From NCBI GenBank assembly GCA_031373665.1, contig JANMMZ010000113.1, forward strand, positions 29,879-93,878: a stretch of DNA of 64,000 nt, written 5' to 3'. Positions 50,647 to 60,207 of this stretch are shown here, one piece after another (the first letter of the stretch is position 1; each line of letters opens with the position of its first letter). The notes below the pieces were generated by a model. That model was not told the origin of the DNA. It saw only the letters and a program-made list of their open reading frames with translations, and did not search any database. This DNA comes from M3007 sp031373665 (GTDB taxonomy: Bacteria > Bacteroidota > Bacteroidia > Chitinophagales > Saprospiraceae). The position numbers and the translations under genes were made by a program.

Positions 50647-51057
50647 ATGACAGAATATCCACATAACCAGTCCAATAATAGTCTCAATACAATGACAGAT
50701 AACACAACTAACACCGAACAAATGATGCAGCGACTTTTTGTACAAGTCTCGCAGCACCTCGAAACCCGTTGGGAATATTTTTCCCTTACCAGCACTGAGA
50801 GAATCTCCAATTTCCTCGCCAATATGGCTGGTGCAGTAGTGATTTTCGTGTTTTCTATTCTGGTTTTGTTCTTTTTTAGCATGGGCTTCGCTTGGTGGTT
50901 GGGGGGTGCGATTGGTTCGCAGGCAGGCGGATTTGCTTTGTCTGGGCTTATTTTTATTCCAATTGCTGCGCTGACTTATCGTTGGATAAGGCCTTATGTG
51001 CGGACTAAATTTATACAATCAATTTTATCTGATGAACACGAAACCACAAATGGATAA
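50647..51057 (+). CDS. phage holin family (PF07332-like) membrane protein
   Basis: A 136-residue inner-membrane protein with two helices (NMAGAVVIFVFSILVLFFFSMGFAWW and GFALSGLIFIPIAALTYRW) after a polar, glutamine-rich N-terminus. The pattern fits the phage holin family 3/6 (Actinobacteria-type), widely found next to YtxH-like genes. The ORF could begin at TTG 50635, but ATG 50647 is used. It overlaps the next gene by 26 bp if that starts at 51032. Confidence 0.72.
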   Translation: MTEYPHNQSNNSLNTMTDNTTNTEQMMQRLFVQVSQHLETRWEYFSLTSTERISNFLANMAGAVVIFVFSILVLFFFSMGFAWWLGGAIGSQAGGFALSGLIFIPIAALTYRWIRPYVRTKFIQSILSDEHETTNG

Positions 51058-51490
51058 TATAACAGATTTCGCCCGCCGAAAAGCCGAACTAAAGGCTAAA
51101 ATGGAGCAAGAACGCCTTGACATAAAAGATACTTTCCACGAAATAAGGCAAGAAATAGAACCCGCCAATTTGCTAAAAAAAGCGGTCAGTGGTATATTAG
51201 GCTTCAATCAACAAGACAAAAATGAACAAACAAGCCTTTTACCTCCATTGCCACGGTCACTGGGCATATTGGCCGACCTTTTTATCAAAGACCCTAAACT
51301 CTCTTTACTGGCAAAAATAGTAGCGCCATTAGCCATAAAATACTTACCCAAGAGAAAAACCAAAGAGGAACGTGCTTTGATCGAATTTGAAGAAAACAAA
51401 CCGCGTATTCCCCTGAAAATCAGAATATACGGAGGGATACTGCGTGGCGTATCTGCACTTCGTGGTCGCATTAAACCTACCGATCATTAG
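51032..51490 (+). CDS. hypothetical soluble protein, often adjacent to holin/YtxH genes
   Basis: A 152-residue hydrophilic protein with a basic, helical N-terminus (DFARRKAELKAKMEQERLDI) and C-terminus (KIRIYGGILRGVSALRG). The 50996 frame start is not used; 51032 and 51050 are the alternatives, both overlapping the previous gene. The family is not recognised. Cotranscribed with 50647 by overlap. Confidence 0.6.
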   Translation: MNTKPQMDNITDFARRKAELKAKMEQERLDIKDTFHEIRQEIEPANLLKKAVSGILGFNQQDKNEQTSLLPPLPRSLGILADLFIKDPKLSLLAKIVAPLAIKYLPKRKTKEERALIEFEENKPRIPLKIRIYGGILRGVSALRGRIKPTDH

Positions 51491-51552
51491 CATTAACAGG
51501 AGATTAAATATAACCAATCAATTGATTCATTAACCATTAATCATTATTTTAC

Positions 51553-51759
51553 ATGCAAAAAAGAACTGCTGCCGAAATATTCCTTGCCGCTGCCCTACTC
51601 GGTGGTGCTGCCTATTTCCTTTTTTATACCGAAAACGGACGACAATGGATGGACAGACTAAGAAACACAGCCGCCGATCAATTGGACAATTGGCTCAATG
51701 ATTTGGAGAACCATTTGCAAAATTTGGCGCAATTGGAAGAAGAAAAAGCGAGGACTTGA
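51553..51759 (+). CDS. small YtxH-like membrane protein
   Basis: A 68-residue protein with one N-terminal transmembrane helix (AAEIFLAAALLGGAAYFLFYT) and a helical tail of alternating charged residues (NGRQWMDRLRNTAADQLDNW). It resembles YtxH-type proteins but lacks the classic FAPxxGxxxR motif. It lies between the holin-like operon and the P-type ATPases. Confidence 0.65.
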   Translation: MQKRTAAEIFLAAALLGGAAYFLFYTENGRQWMDRLRNTAADQLDNWLNDLENHLQNLAQLEEEKART

Positions 51760-51782
51760 TTCTTAGCATTTAAGTTACAATT

Positions 51783-54455
51783 ATGAAGATAAAATATCCC
51801 ATTGAAAGCCCGTACACCTTGTCTGTAACGGAAATACTGCAACTTTTGGGAACAGATGCCGCTGCCGGTATTGGCACTGCCGAAGCCGCTAATCGTTCCA
51901 AAAAATACGGCGAAAATATCTATCAAACCCAAAAACCAAAGCCGATTTGGCGGATGATTTTGCAGCAATTTCAAAGCCCAATCGTCTATTTATTGGTGGT
52001 TGGCATGGCCGTTTCTTTTTACTTCCAAGATATTATAGAAGGCATTGCCATTGGTGTCGTGATTTTGATTAATGCTTTGATTGGTTTTTTGATGGAACTC
52101 CAAGCGCGAAACTCCATGAAAGCCCTCAAAGCAATGGACATAATCTTATCCAAAGTGATGCGCGACGGAAAATTGCAGGAAATTCCTTCCGAAAAACTAA
52201 CCCTCGGCGACATCGTCGTGTTGGAAGCGGGCGATATTGTGCCTGGCGATGGACGCTTGATCGAGTTGAATCAATTGCAATGCGATGAATCCTCCCTCAC
52301 AGGCGAGTCTTTGCCCACAGAAAAAAATATCGAGGCGTTGCCCTCGAAAACCGCACTCGGCGACCAACACAACATGATTTTCAAAGGAACTTCGGTCATC
52401 AATGGCAATGGGAAAGCCGTTGTCACAGGTATTGCTGACAATACTCAATTGGGCACAATTACGTCTTTGGTGGCAAGTGCAGAAGACACCATTACTCCTT
52501 TGGATAAAAAACTCAGTGCACTAAGTAAAAAACTGATTTGGCTGACCTTAGGCATGACGCTTTTGTTCGCCATTTCAGGCGTAATACAGGGCAAAGCATG
52601 GGTGGTCATCATCAAAACTTCTATTGCCTTGGCAGTTGCCGCCTTTCCCGAAGGTTTACCTATCGTAGCGACGGTTGCACTAGCCTATGGCATGATGCGC
52701 ATGGCAGAGAACAAAGTCATCGTCAAAAAACTTTCCGCCGTAGAAACCTTGGGCAGTACCACCGTGATTTTAACGGATAAAACCGGTACGTTGACCCAAA
52801 ATAAGATATTTGTGGACACTTTTTCTTTCCCTACAGAAACCCTTAAAGTAAGCATCGAAAATGAAGAATTGCACTTTGAAGACGGGGAAATAAAAAGCAG
52901 CACTGAAAATTTTGAAAAACTAAAACTCATTGGGGCTTTGTGCAACAACGCTACTTTAACGATCAAAGGAAAAAAGAAAATATTGGGCGACCCCATAGAG
53001 ATTGCCCTACTGCAATTGGCCGATACAGGTGGTACATTTGCCGATGGATATAAGGCACATTATAAGCGGGTGAATGAAGTGCCTTTCAATTCGGATATTA
53101 AAATAATGGGGACATTGCACCAAAGCAAAGAAGAAAACCTAGTGGCGGCCAAAGGTTCGGTGGAACACCTATTGGAAAAATGCACCAAAACACAATCAGG
53201 AGCAACCATAAAGGCATTGGGGCAAAAAGAAAAAAATAGCATTTTGGCGGCTTCCGAAACAATGTCTGAGCAAGGCCTGCGCGTTTTAGCCTTCGCATAC
53301 AGCGAAGATGCGAATGGGAAAGATGACGATTTTTTGAAGAATTTGATCTACATTGGTATGATTGGTTTTTTGGATCCTCCCCGTACAGACATCAAAAAAA
53401 CATTGTTATCTTGTCAAAATGCAGGCATCAAAATCGTCATGATTACGGGCGATCACCCTAAAACTGCTTTAAATATTGCCAAAAAAACGGGATTAGTCCC
53501 CGAAGAAGAAGAAAATGTAATCATCGGCCAAGATTTACCCGAAGGGAAAACTATCTCTGCGGAGTGGAAAAAAAGGATATTATCTACTTCCATTTTTGCC
53601 CGTACCACTCCCAAACAAAAATTAGACATTGCCGCTATTTATCAAAAAGCCGGCAATATAGTGGCCATGACGGGCGACGGCGTGAACGATGCCCCTGCCC
53701 TCAAAAAAGCGGACGTGGGCATTGCAATGGGGTTGCGTGGCACGCAGGTGGCCAAGGAAACGGCCAATATCGTGCTGAAAAACGACTCTTTTACTTCGAT
53801 TGTCAAGGCAATAGCACAAGGCAGGGTGATTTTTCAGAACATTCAAAAATTTGTGATTTACTTGGTTTCTTGCAATTTGAGTGAGATTTTTATCGTGACC
53901 GTTTTGGGCATTTATGCACCAACCACTACGCTATTGCCTTTGCAAATTTTGTTTTTAAATATGGTGACCGACGTGTTCCCTGCCCTGGCTTTAGGTCTCG
54001 GAAAAGGCGACAAAAAAATCATGCTACTGCCACCCAAAGACCCAAAAGCCGATATTATATCCAATCGAAAATGGATAGATATTGCACTTTATGCCGTAGT
54101 GATTACCCTTTCTGTGCTTGCTGCGGTGATTTATTGCCAAAAAATACTTCAATTGGATGGTAGAATTATCAATAGTGTGGCCTTCATTACTTTGGCGTTT
54201 GCCCAACTTTTTCATGTGTTTAATATGTCAACCGTGGGGTCACATTTGTTGGTCAATGACGTGACCAAAAATAAGTTCGTTTGGTGGGCGATTATAGTTT
54301 GTGCTGCGCAATTGATCTTGGTTTTTACAATGCCGGTTTTGCGGACGGTGTTGGGTTTGGAGGTGCTTACAGCACAAGTTTGGGTGGTGTGTTTGATAGC
54401 AAGTTTGATACCTTTGGTGGTGGTTCAGATTTATAAGCGTATTTTTGAGCGGTGA
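51783..54455 (+). CDS. P-type cation ATPase (Ca2+/SERCA-like)
   Basis: An 890-residue P-type ATPase. TGES is in SSLTGESLPTEK, M4 carries PEGLP (as in SERCA and PMR1 Ca2+ pumps), the phosphorylated Asp332 is in DKTGTLT, followed by KGSVE and TGDGVNDAPALKKADVGIAMG. It has ten helices and pumps a divalent cation, most probably Ca2+, out of the cytoplasm. The start is 23 bp after the YtxH-like gene, so it is probably in the operon of box 12. Confidence 0.92.
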   Translation: MKIKYPIESPYTLSVTEILQLLGTDAAAGIGTAEAANRSKKYGENIYQTQKPKPIWRMILQQFQSPIVYLLVVGMAVSFYFQDIIEGIAIGVVILINALIGFLMELQARNSMKALKAMDIILSKVMRDGKLQEIPSEKLTLGDIVVLEAGDIVPGDGRLIELNQLQCDESSLTGESLPTEKNIEALPSKTALGDQHNMIFKGTSVINGNGKAVVTGIADNTQLGTITSLVASAEDTITPLDKKLSALSKKLIWLTLGMTLLFAISGVIQGKAWVVIIKTSIALAVAAFPEGLPIVATVALAYGMMRMAENKVIVKKLSAVETLGSTTVILTDKTGTLTQNKIFVDTFSFPTETLKVSIENEELHFEDGEIKSSTENFEKLKLIGALCNNATLTIKGKKKILGDPIEIALLQLADTGGTFADGYKAHYKRVNEVPFNSDIKIMGTLHQSKEENLVAAKGSVEHLLEKCTKTQSGATIKALGQKEKNSILAASETMSEQGLRVLAFAYSEDANGKDDDFLKNLIYIGMIGFLDPPRTDIKKTLLSCQNAGIKIVMITGDHPKTALNIAKKTGLVPEEEENVIIGQDLPEGKTISAEWKKRILSTSIFARTTPKQKLDIAAIYQKAGNIVAMTGDGVNDAPALKKADVGIAMGLRGTQVAKETANIVLKNDSFTSIVKAIAQGRVIFQNIQKFVIYLVSCNLSEIFIVTVLGIYAPTTTLLPLQILFLNMVTDVFPALALGLGKGDKKIMLLPPKDPKADIISNRKWIDIALYAVVITLSVLAAVIYCQKILQLDGRIINSVAFITLAFAQLFHVFNMSTVGSHLLVNDVTKNKFVWWAIIVCAAQLILVFTMPVLRTVLGLEVLTAQVWVVCLIASLIPLVVVQIYKRIFER

Positions 54456-54508
54456 GGGGTGGAAATACGGATTTAGTAATGGTGAAACAAATATAAAATC
54501 AGGACAAG

Positions 54509-57001
54509 ATGCCCAACACAAATTTCAATATAAAAGGACTAACCGACGCACAAGTCTTAGCCTCTCGCCAAAAATTTGGAAGCAATCAACTAACTTTCAA
54601 AAAAGAAAATAGCATTTATGAGGGCCTGAAAAGCCTTTTACAAGAGCCTATGCTTATTTTGTTGTTGGCTGCGGCAACGCTTTATTTTATCACAGGCAAC
54701 CCAGGTGATGGTATTTTTATGGCTTCTGCCATTGTTTTGGTTGCGCTTATTTCTTTGTTCCAATCTTCGAGAAGTCGCAATGCTTTGGAAAATTTAAAAA
54801 AAATCTCGCAACCACATTGTAAAGTCATTCGGAATGACACAGTCGTGGAAATAAACAGTGAAGATTTGGTACTAGGCGATAGCCTCATGGTGGAAGAAGG
54901 CACCTCCGTTTCAGCCGATGGCATCATCGTGCATTCCAACGATTTTTCAGCCAATGAATCCATTCTCACAGGCGAATCATTGGCCGTTTATAAAGATAAA
55001 GACAAGGAGGATAATCTTGTTTTTCAAGGCACAACTGTAGCCAGTGGATTGGCTATTGCTACGATTACGGCGATTGGAATTGAAACGAAATTGGGCAAAA
55101 TAGGCAAAAGTCTCGAAAATATCAAGGAAGAACCCACGCCGTTAGAACTGCAAATAAACAATTTTGTAAAGAAAATGGCAATCGTTGGCGGGGTGGTTTT
55201 CTTGATTGTTTGGGCCATCAACTATTTTCACTCTTATCAAATCATGGATAGTTTACTCAAAGCCCTCACCTTGGCCATGAGCATTTTACCCGAAGAAATC
55301 CCCGTGGCTTTTACCACTTTTATGGCCTTGGGCGCGTGGAGATTGATGAAAATGGGCATTGTGGTAAAACAAATGAAAACAGTGGAAACCCTGGGCAGTG
55401 CCACCGTAATATGTACCGATAAAACAGGAACACTTACGGAAAATAAAATGAGTTTGGCAAAACTATTTGTCCTAAAAACGCAAACCATCACTGATGCCGA
55501 GACAGACTTAAACGATGAAGATAAAGCATTGATAACAAGCGCAATGTGGGCAAGTGAACCCATTCCGTTTGACCCAATGGAAGTGGCTTTGCACCATGCT
55601 TACACAGAAGCCACTACAGACGATATACGACCACAATTCAAAATGATACACGAATATCCTTTGGGTGGCACCCCACCTATGATGACGCATATTTTTGAAG
55701 ACAAGGCAGGCAAACGCATCATCGCCACCAAAGGTGCACCCGAAGCCATCATCGCTGTTTGTAAGTTAAATGAGGCCGAAAAAACTAAAATAAATAAAGC
55801 CATTGAAGCCTTCACTATGGAAGGTTATCGGGTATTAGGAGTAGCCGAAGCGACTTTTGCAGGGGCTAATTTTCCTAAAACACAACAAGAATTTGCATTC
55901 AGTTTCAAAGGTATTGTCGCTTTTTATGATCCACCCAAAAAGAACATTCACGCAGTTTTGGAGCATTTTCACAAAGCGGGTATTTCCGTAAAAATCATTA
56001 CAGGCGATAATGCAGCAACCACCACCGCTATTGCCAAACAAGTTGGTTTTAGAGGGTATGAAAAGAGCATAACGGGCGATGAATTGATGAAATTATCAGA
56101 TACCGACTTGAAAAAATGCGTAAGGGATACCCAAATTTTCACCCGAATGTTTCCAGAGGCCAAACTGAAAATCATCAATGCCTTAAAAGCACAAAAAGAA
56201 ATCGTGGCCATGACGGGCGATGGCGTAAATGATGGCCCCGCCCTAAAAGCCGCCCATATTGGCATTGCAATGGGTAAAAAAGGAACCGAAATAGCCAAAC
56301 AAGCAGCATCTCTAATTTTATTGAAAGATGATTTATCCAACATGGTGGATGCTGTCGCAATGGGTCGGAAAATATATTCAAACCTAAAAAAAGCGATTCA
56401 GTTTATTATTTCTATTCACATTCCGATCATTTTGACGGTTTTTATCCCATTGGCTTTGGGCTGGATTTATCCTAATATTTTTTCGCCCGTCCACATCATT
56501 TTTTTGGAATTGATCATGGGGCCAACCTGCTCGATTGTCTATGAAAACGAGCCAATGGAAAAGAACACCATGAGCCAAAAACCACGCCCATTCACCACCA
56601 ATTTTTTCGATTGGAAAGAACTGAGTACCAGTATTTTACAAGGTTTAATGATTACAGTTGGCACGTTGTGTATCTATCAATTGGCCGTCTATCAAGGGCA
56701 TAATGAAGCCACCACCCGAACGATGGTTTTTACAACACTCGTCACTGCCAATATATTTCTAACCTTAGTCAATCGCTCCTTTTACTATTCTATTTTCACC
56801 ACGTCAAAATATAAAAACAACTTAGTTTTAATTATTATTAGCCTCACTGTTTTCATTACAGGTCTGCTGCTTTATGTAAAACCTTTGACCCAGTTTTTCG
56901 AGTTTGAGCACTTAACATTCCTAGCATTGGGCATTAGTATCAGCGTTGGTTTTTTGTCGGTTATATGGTTTGAATTAGTGAAATGGCATAAGCGTTCTTA
57001 A
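54509..57001 (+). CDS. P-type cation ATPase, PEEIP type
   Basis: An 830-residue P-type ATPase. TGES in ILTGESLAVY, M4 motif PEEIP (instead of PEGLP), Asp304 in DKTGTLT, KGAPEA and TGDGVNDGPALKAAHIGIAMG. The different M4 motif suggests an ion specificity different from its neighbour. It is 53 bp downstream, so the two are probably cotranscribed. The two proteins are distant paralogues, not a recent duplication. Confidence 0.9.
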   Translation: MPNTNFNIKGLTDAQVLASRQKFGSNQLTFKKENSIYEGLKSLLQEPMLILLLAAATLYFITGNPGDGIFMASAIVLVALISLFQSSRSRNALENLKKISQPHCKVIRNDTVVEINSEDLVLGDSLMVEEGTSVSADGIIVHSNDFSANESILTGESLAVYKDKDKEDNLVFQGTTVASGLAIATITAIGIETKLGKIGKSLENIKEEPTPLELQINNFVKKMAIVGGVVFLIVWAINYFHSYQIMDSLLKALTLAMSILPEEIPVAFTTFMALGAWRLMKMGIVVKQMKTVETLGSATVICTDKTGTLTENKMSLAKLFVLKTQTITDAETDLNDEDKALITSAMWASEPIPFDPMEVALHHAYTEATTDDIRPQFKMIHEYPLGGTPPMMTHIFEDKAGKRIIATKGAPEAIIAVCKLNEAEKTKINKAIEAFTMEGYRVLGVAEATFAGANFPKTQQEFAFSFKGIVAFYDPPKKNIHAVLEHFHKAGISVKIITGDNAATTTAIAKQVGFRGYEKSITGDELMKLSDTDLKKCVRDTQIFTRMFPEAKLKIINALKAQKEIVAMTGDGVNDGPALKAAHIGIAMGKKGTEIAKQAASLILLKDDLSNMVDAVAMGRKIYSNLKKAIQFIISIHIPIILTVFIPLALGWIYPNIFSPVHIIFLELIMGPTCSIVYENEPMEKNTMSQKPRPFTTNFFDWKELSTSILQGLMITVGTLCIYQLAVYQGHNEATTRTMVFTTLVTANIFLTLVNRSFYYSIFTTSKYKNNLVLIIISLTVFITGLLLYVKPLTQFFEFEHLTFLALGISISVGFLSVIWFELVKWHKRS

Positions 57002-57090
57002 GTGAATCTCAGTCCCTTAGTGTTTTAAAAACTACTCTACAACGGGAAACTGCTTACTGATCCTTGATGACTGCTCACTGAAAAAACTGT

Positions 57091-60042
57091 TCACTGAGAA
57101 ACCACCATCTTCCCCCATCGCTTCACTCCATTCTCTCCAGTCCACTCCAGAAAATACACACCGCCCGCCAAACCCGAAGGAATACGCACCGTATCACCCA
57201 CAAGTTCCGCCGCAAAAACCACTTTCCCAAGCGGCCCCACCAAAGAGATGCGGCTATTACCTGCTGGCAAATTTTCAAAATAAAGCAAATCTCCAGCGCG
57301 AATAGGATTCGGATAAATCTGCTGTTGAGCAGGCATTGTTCCTGAAAAGATAGATACCACCTTCCGATCTAAAAAGCCCGTATCTACGGTGTGATACACC
57401 CAATTGGTGATCACAGGTGCATTGAAATCAAAGAAAATAGCGGCTCGGTTTTCGATTTTTGTGCCCAGCGGAGTGGTCGTTTTTGGGGTGATTCGGAACT
57501 GAATAAAACCATGTGAGGCCGCTTCATTCACATTGCTATCTGGCAAAAGAATGTGATCGAAAGTGAATTTCAAGATATTAGAGCCTTCAAAATCCGTGCG
57601 AAAAGCATGATCCGAAATGCCCACTTTAAAACTTTCCACATCCAACCAAGCCGATAAAGTATCTCGAATCACCACTGTGAATGCCGTATCAGTTCCCGTA
57701 TTTTGAAAGCGAATTTGGTAATCAATCGGCGTATTAGGCAATATATAGTGGGCATCGCCCACGCCTAGGGGCTGAGCCGATTTGTCATTGGGATCATAAG
57801 AACCGACGATTTCGCGGCAATCCTTAGAATAAAACGGATTCCCGTCATCTTCATCGAATTGTGAGACAAAACCAAGGCTAAATAAGCCTCCCAAATTCAA
57901 TCCGCACCCTTCCACCGTCACCGACGGCTGTGAAAAAAACGGGAAAGTGGCCTCTTGCCCTGCTTCCAAGTGATAAGTGCTGCCATTGGCAGGCACTTTG
58001 ATCACCAGAGAATCATGGGCTGGGAGGTTAAATACGCCTTCTCTAAAAATCACAATATCTTCAATAATCACAAATTCCTGATCGGAGGTCATATCGCCTG
58101 TGCCGATGTTTCGGATCACCAACCGCACCGAATCGCCCTCGCAATACCCATCCACCATCACCTCCGCACCCGACCAGTTGGAACCGGGAGCGGTGCAGAC
58201 GCTATCGGGTGTGATATGCGCTGTCGCGCAAATACTTTGCCCAAGCACTGTCGAATCGCAAATCACTAAAAAATTGATCGTAAATGATCCACAAGCCTCC
58301 GAGGCCACTTCTCCCAAGGAAAACTGCCAGTCCTGCCCGCCAATATTCACCCCAGGGATACTACTGCTGATAAACTGCACATCATCAGAGAGCGTCACCG
58401 TCACTTGAGCATTGGGGGCAGGGGCAGGGCCGATGTTGCAATACTGAACTATGTATTGGTTTTCAAAGCAGCGGCGCATGATGCTGGAACCGATATTGAC
58501 TTCTAGCAAAGGGCAGAAGACAACAGGTTTAAGCAAGAAATCAGTGTTCACGGTATCACCTGTTTGGGCTAGATTTACCCAAATAGAGTCAGCACAAAGT
58601 GCATAATAATTATTTGTAAGCGCATTCGGAACAGAAAGGCGGTAAAGGCCGGTGTCAACTACGATTTCGTAATAGCCTGCGCTGTTCGTGATTCCAAAAT
58701 AAGGATCTGCTCCTATTTTTTCCGCTTTGACAATCCTGCCAGCCAGTCCGGTTTCTGTGGAATCGGTTTGGCAGTTGAGATTTATATCGTGCTTGATCTC
58801 TCCTTGAATATGTGCTCCGATCTGAATACAGGAGGTATTGATGAGGCAATTAGTGAGACCATATAGCGTCGCTTGCGCTTGTACAGATGATAATTGGCCT
58901 TCATCACAACAAATATAGACTAAGGGGTTATCCCTAAAATTTAACCAAGATTCTACACTCCCATTTTTTATATAAAGAGCAATCAATTGATTGTTATTAC
59001 AATATATATTTTGCAAATTGGTAAGCTCCTGCAAATTTAAGGTTGTCAATTGATTGAAACCGCAGTCCAACAACTGCAAATTAATCAGCCCTTGTAAATT
59101 TAAGGTTGTAAATTGATTTCCATTGCAATTCAGATGAACCAAATTGGTCAGCCCTTGCATATTCAAGGCAGGCAGTTGATTTCCATTACAGCTCAACCCT
59201 TGCAAATTAATCAGCCCTTGGACATCTAACGTTGTTAATTGATTGTAATAGCAACTCAATGTTTGTAAATTGGTAAGTCCCTGCACATTCAAGGCCGTTA
59301 ACTGATTGTCATAGCAACTCAACTTTTGTAAATTGGTAAGTCCCTGCACATTTAAGGCCGTTAACTGATTGTTATAGCAATACAACTCTTGCAAATTAAT
59401 CAACCCTTGGACATCTAAGGTTGTTAATTGATTGTAAGAACAATGCAAGGTTGTCAAATTGACCAGTCCCTGCAAACCCAAGGTCGGTAATTGATTCTTA
59501 TAGCAGTTCAAATATTGCAAATTGACCAGTCCCTGCACGTTCAAAGTCGTCAATTGATTTCCATAGCAATACAATACTTGCAAATTATTCAGCCCCTGCA
59601 TATCTAAGGTTGCTAATTGATTTCCATAGCAATTCAATACTTGCAAATTATTGAGCCCCTGCACATCCAAGGTTGCTAATTGATTTCCATAGCAATACAA
59701 TACTTGCAAATTATTCAGCCCCTGCACATCCAAGGTCGTCAATTGATTATCAAAACAATGCAAACTTTGTAAATTCCCAAACGCTTCTATTCCTACCAAA
59801 GATTGGATTGAAAAGTTACCTAAATTCAGCCCTGTCACCACCAATGCCTCACTTGCCTGTATTTCTCCATCGTCGTCGGTATCTGCATCTGCATCCATAA
59901 AACCATTATTATCCGTATCGACGCAAAAGATATTCAACAGCGCATTCTTAAAATTCGCATCGGGAATATTAACAATTTGAGCATTCGCCACAAAGCAAAG
60001 CGACCAAAGAAAAAACGTGAGTATTGAGTGTTTTTTTAACAT
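57091..60042 (-). CDS. leucine-rich-repeat protein with T9SS sorting domain
   Basis: A 983-residue secreted protein. Signal peptide to about residue 22, then a leucine-rich repeat region at residues 90-363 with 13 units of 21 residues (consensus LTTLDVQGLNNLQVLYCYGN plus Q). After it come carboxypeptidase-like and CARDB/DUF7619-type beta domains, and a C-terminal type A T9SS sorting domain (IYPNPIRAGDLLYFENL ... GGVYFLEW). The ATG at 60042 is preferred to TTG 60048. A -7 element (CACCTTTG) lies at 60083-60090. It should be exported across the outer membrane and anchored or released; ligand unknown. Confidence 0.9.
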   Translation of the reverse strand: MLKKHSILTFFLWSLCFVANAQIVNIPDANFKNALLNIFCVDTDNNGFMDADADTDDDGEIQASEALVVTGLNLGNFSIQSLVGIEAFGNLQSLHCFDNQLTTLDVQGLNNLQVLYCYGNQLATLDVQGLNNLQVLNCYGNQLATLDMQGLNNLQVLYCYGNQLTTLNVQGLVNLQYLNCYKNQLPTLGLQGLVNLTTLHCSYNQLTTLDVQGLINLQELYCYNNQLTALNVQGLTNLQKLSCYDNQLTALNVQGLTNLQTLSCYYNQLTTLDVQGLINLQGLSCNGNQLPALNMQGLTNLVHLNCNGNQFTTLNLQGLINLQLLDCGFNQLTTLNLQELTNLQNIYCNNNQLIALYIKNGSVESWLNFRDNPLVYICCDEGQLSSVQAQATLYGLTNCLINTSCIQIGAHIQGEIKHDINLNCQTDSTETGLAGRIVKAEKIGADPYFGITNSAGYYEIVVDTGLYRLSVPNALTNNYYALCADSIWVNLAQTGDTVNTDFLLKPVVFCPLLEVNIGSSIMRRCFENQYIVQYCNIGPAPAPNAQVTVTLSDDVQFISSSIPGVNIGGQDWQFSLGEVASEACGSFTINFLVICDSTVLGQSICATAHITPDSVCTAPGSNWSGAEVMVDGYCEGDSVRLVIRNIGTGDMTSDQEFVIIEDIVIFREGVFNLPAHDSLVIKVPANGSTYHLEAGQEATFPFFSQPSVTVEGCGLNLGGLFSLGFVSQFDEDDGNPFYSKDCREIVGSYDPNDKSAQPLGVGDAHYILPNTPIDYQIRFQNTGTDTAFTVVIRDTLSAWLDVESFKVGISDHAFRTDFEGSNILKFTFDHILLPDSNVNEAASHGFIQFRITPKTTTPLGTKIENRAAIFFDFNAPVITNWVYHTVDTGFLDRKVVSIFSGTMPAQQQIYPNPIRAGDLLYFENLPAGNSRISLVGPLGKVVFAAELVGDTVRIPSGLAGGVYFLEWTGENGVKRWGKMVVSQ
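58954..59775 (-). repeat. 13 leucine-rich repeats of 63 bp
   Basis: Thirteen units of 63 bp encode 21-residue LRRs such as LTTLDVQGL plus NNLQVLYCYGNQ. DNA similarity between units is high, making copy-number change likely. Confidence 0.9.
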
Positions 60043-60082
60043 GAGCAAAGATTAATTTTTATAGTTCAAAAATATGATGCCA

Positions 60083-60090
60083 CAAAGGTG
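60083..60090 (-). promoter_or_regulatory. -7 element of the LRR gene
   Basis: The minus-strand sequence CACCTTTG matches most of TAnnTTTG (CA instead of TA) about 40 bp before the ATG at 60042. No regulon repeats precede it, so it is a conventional promoter. Confidence 0.55.
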
Positions 60091-60207
60091 AAGGCAATTT
60101 CTTGATTCCCAAAAAACAAAATACCTTAACTCTCAAAAAATAATGCTCATTTTTTTTCGTTAAAGTATTGATTATCAATAAAATAAATTAATTTTATCTA
60201 AAAAAAC

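Noticed and set aside
50647..51057. Prophage lysis module suggested by the holin-like protein
   Set aside because: No other phage genes; the family is common in chromosomal stress operons.
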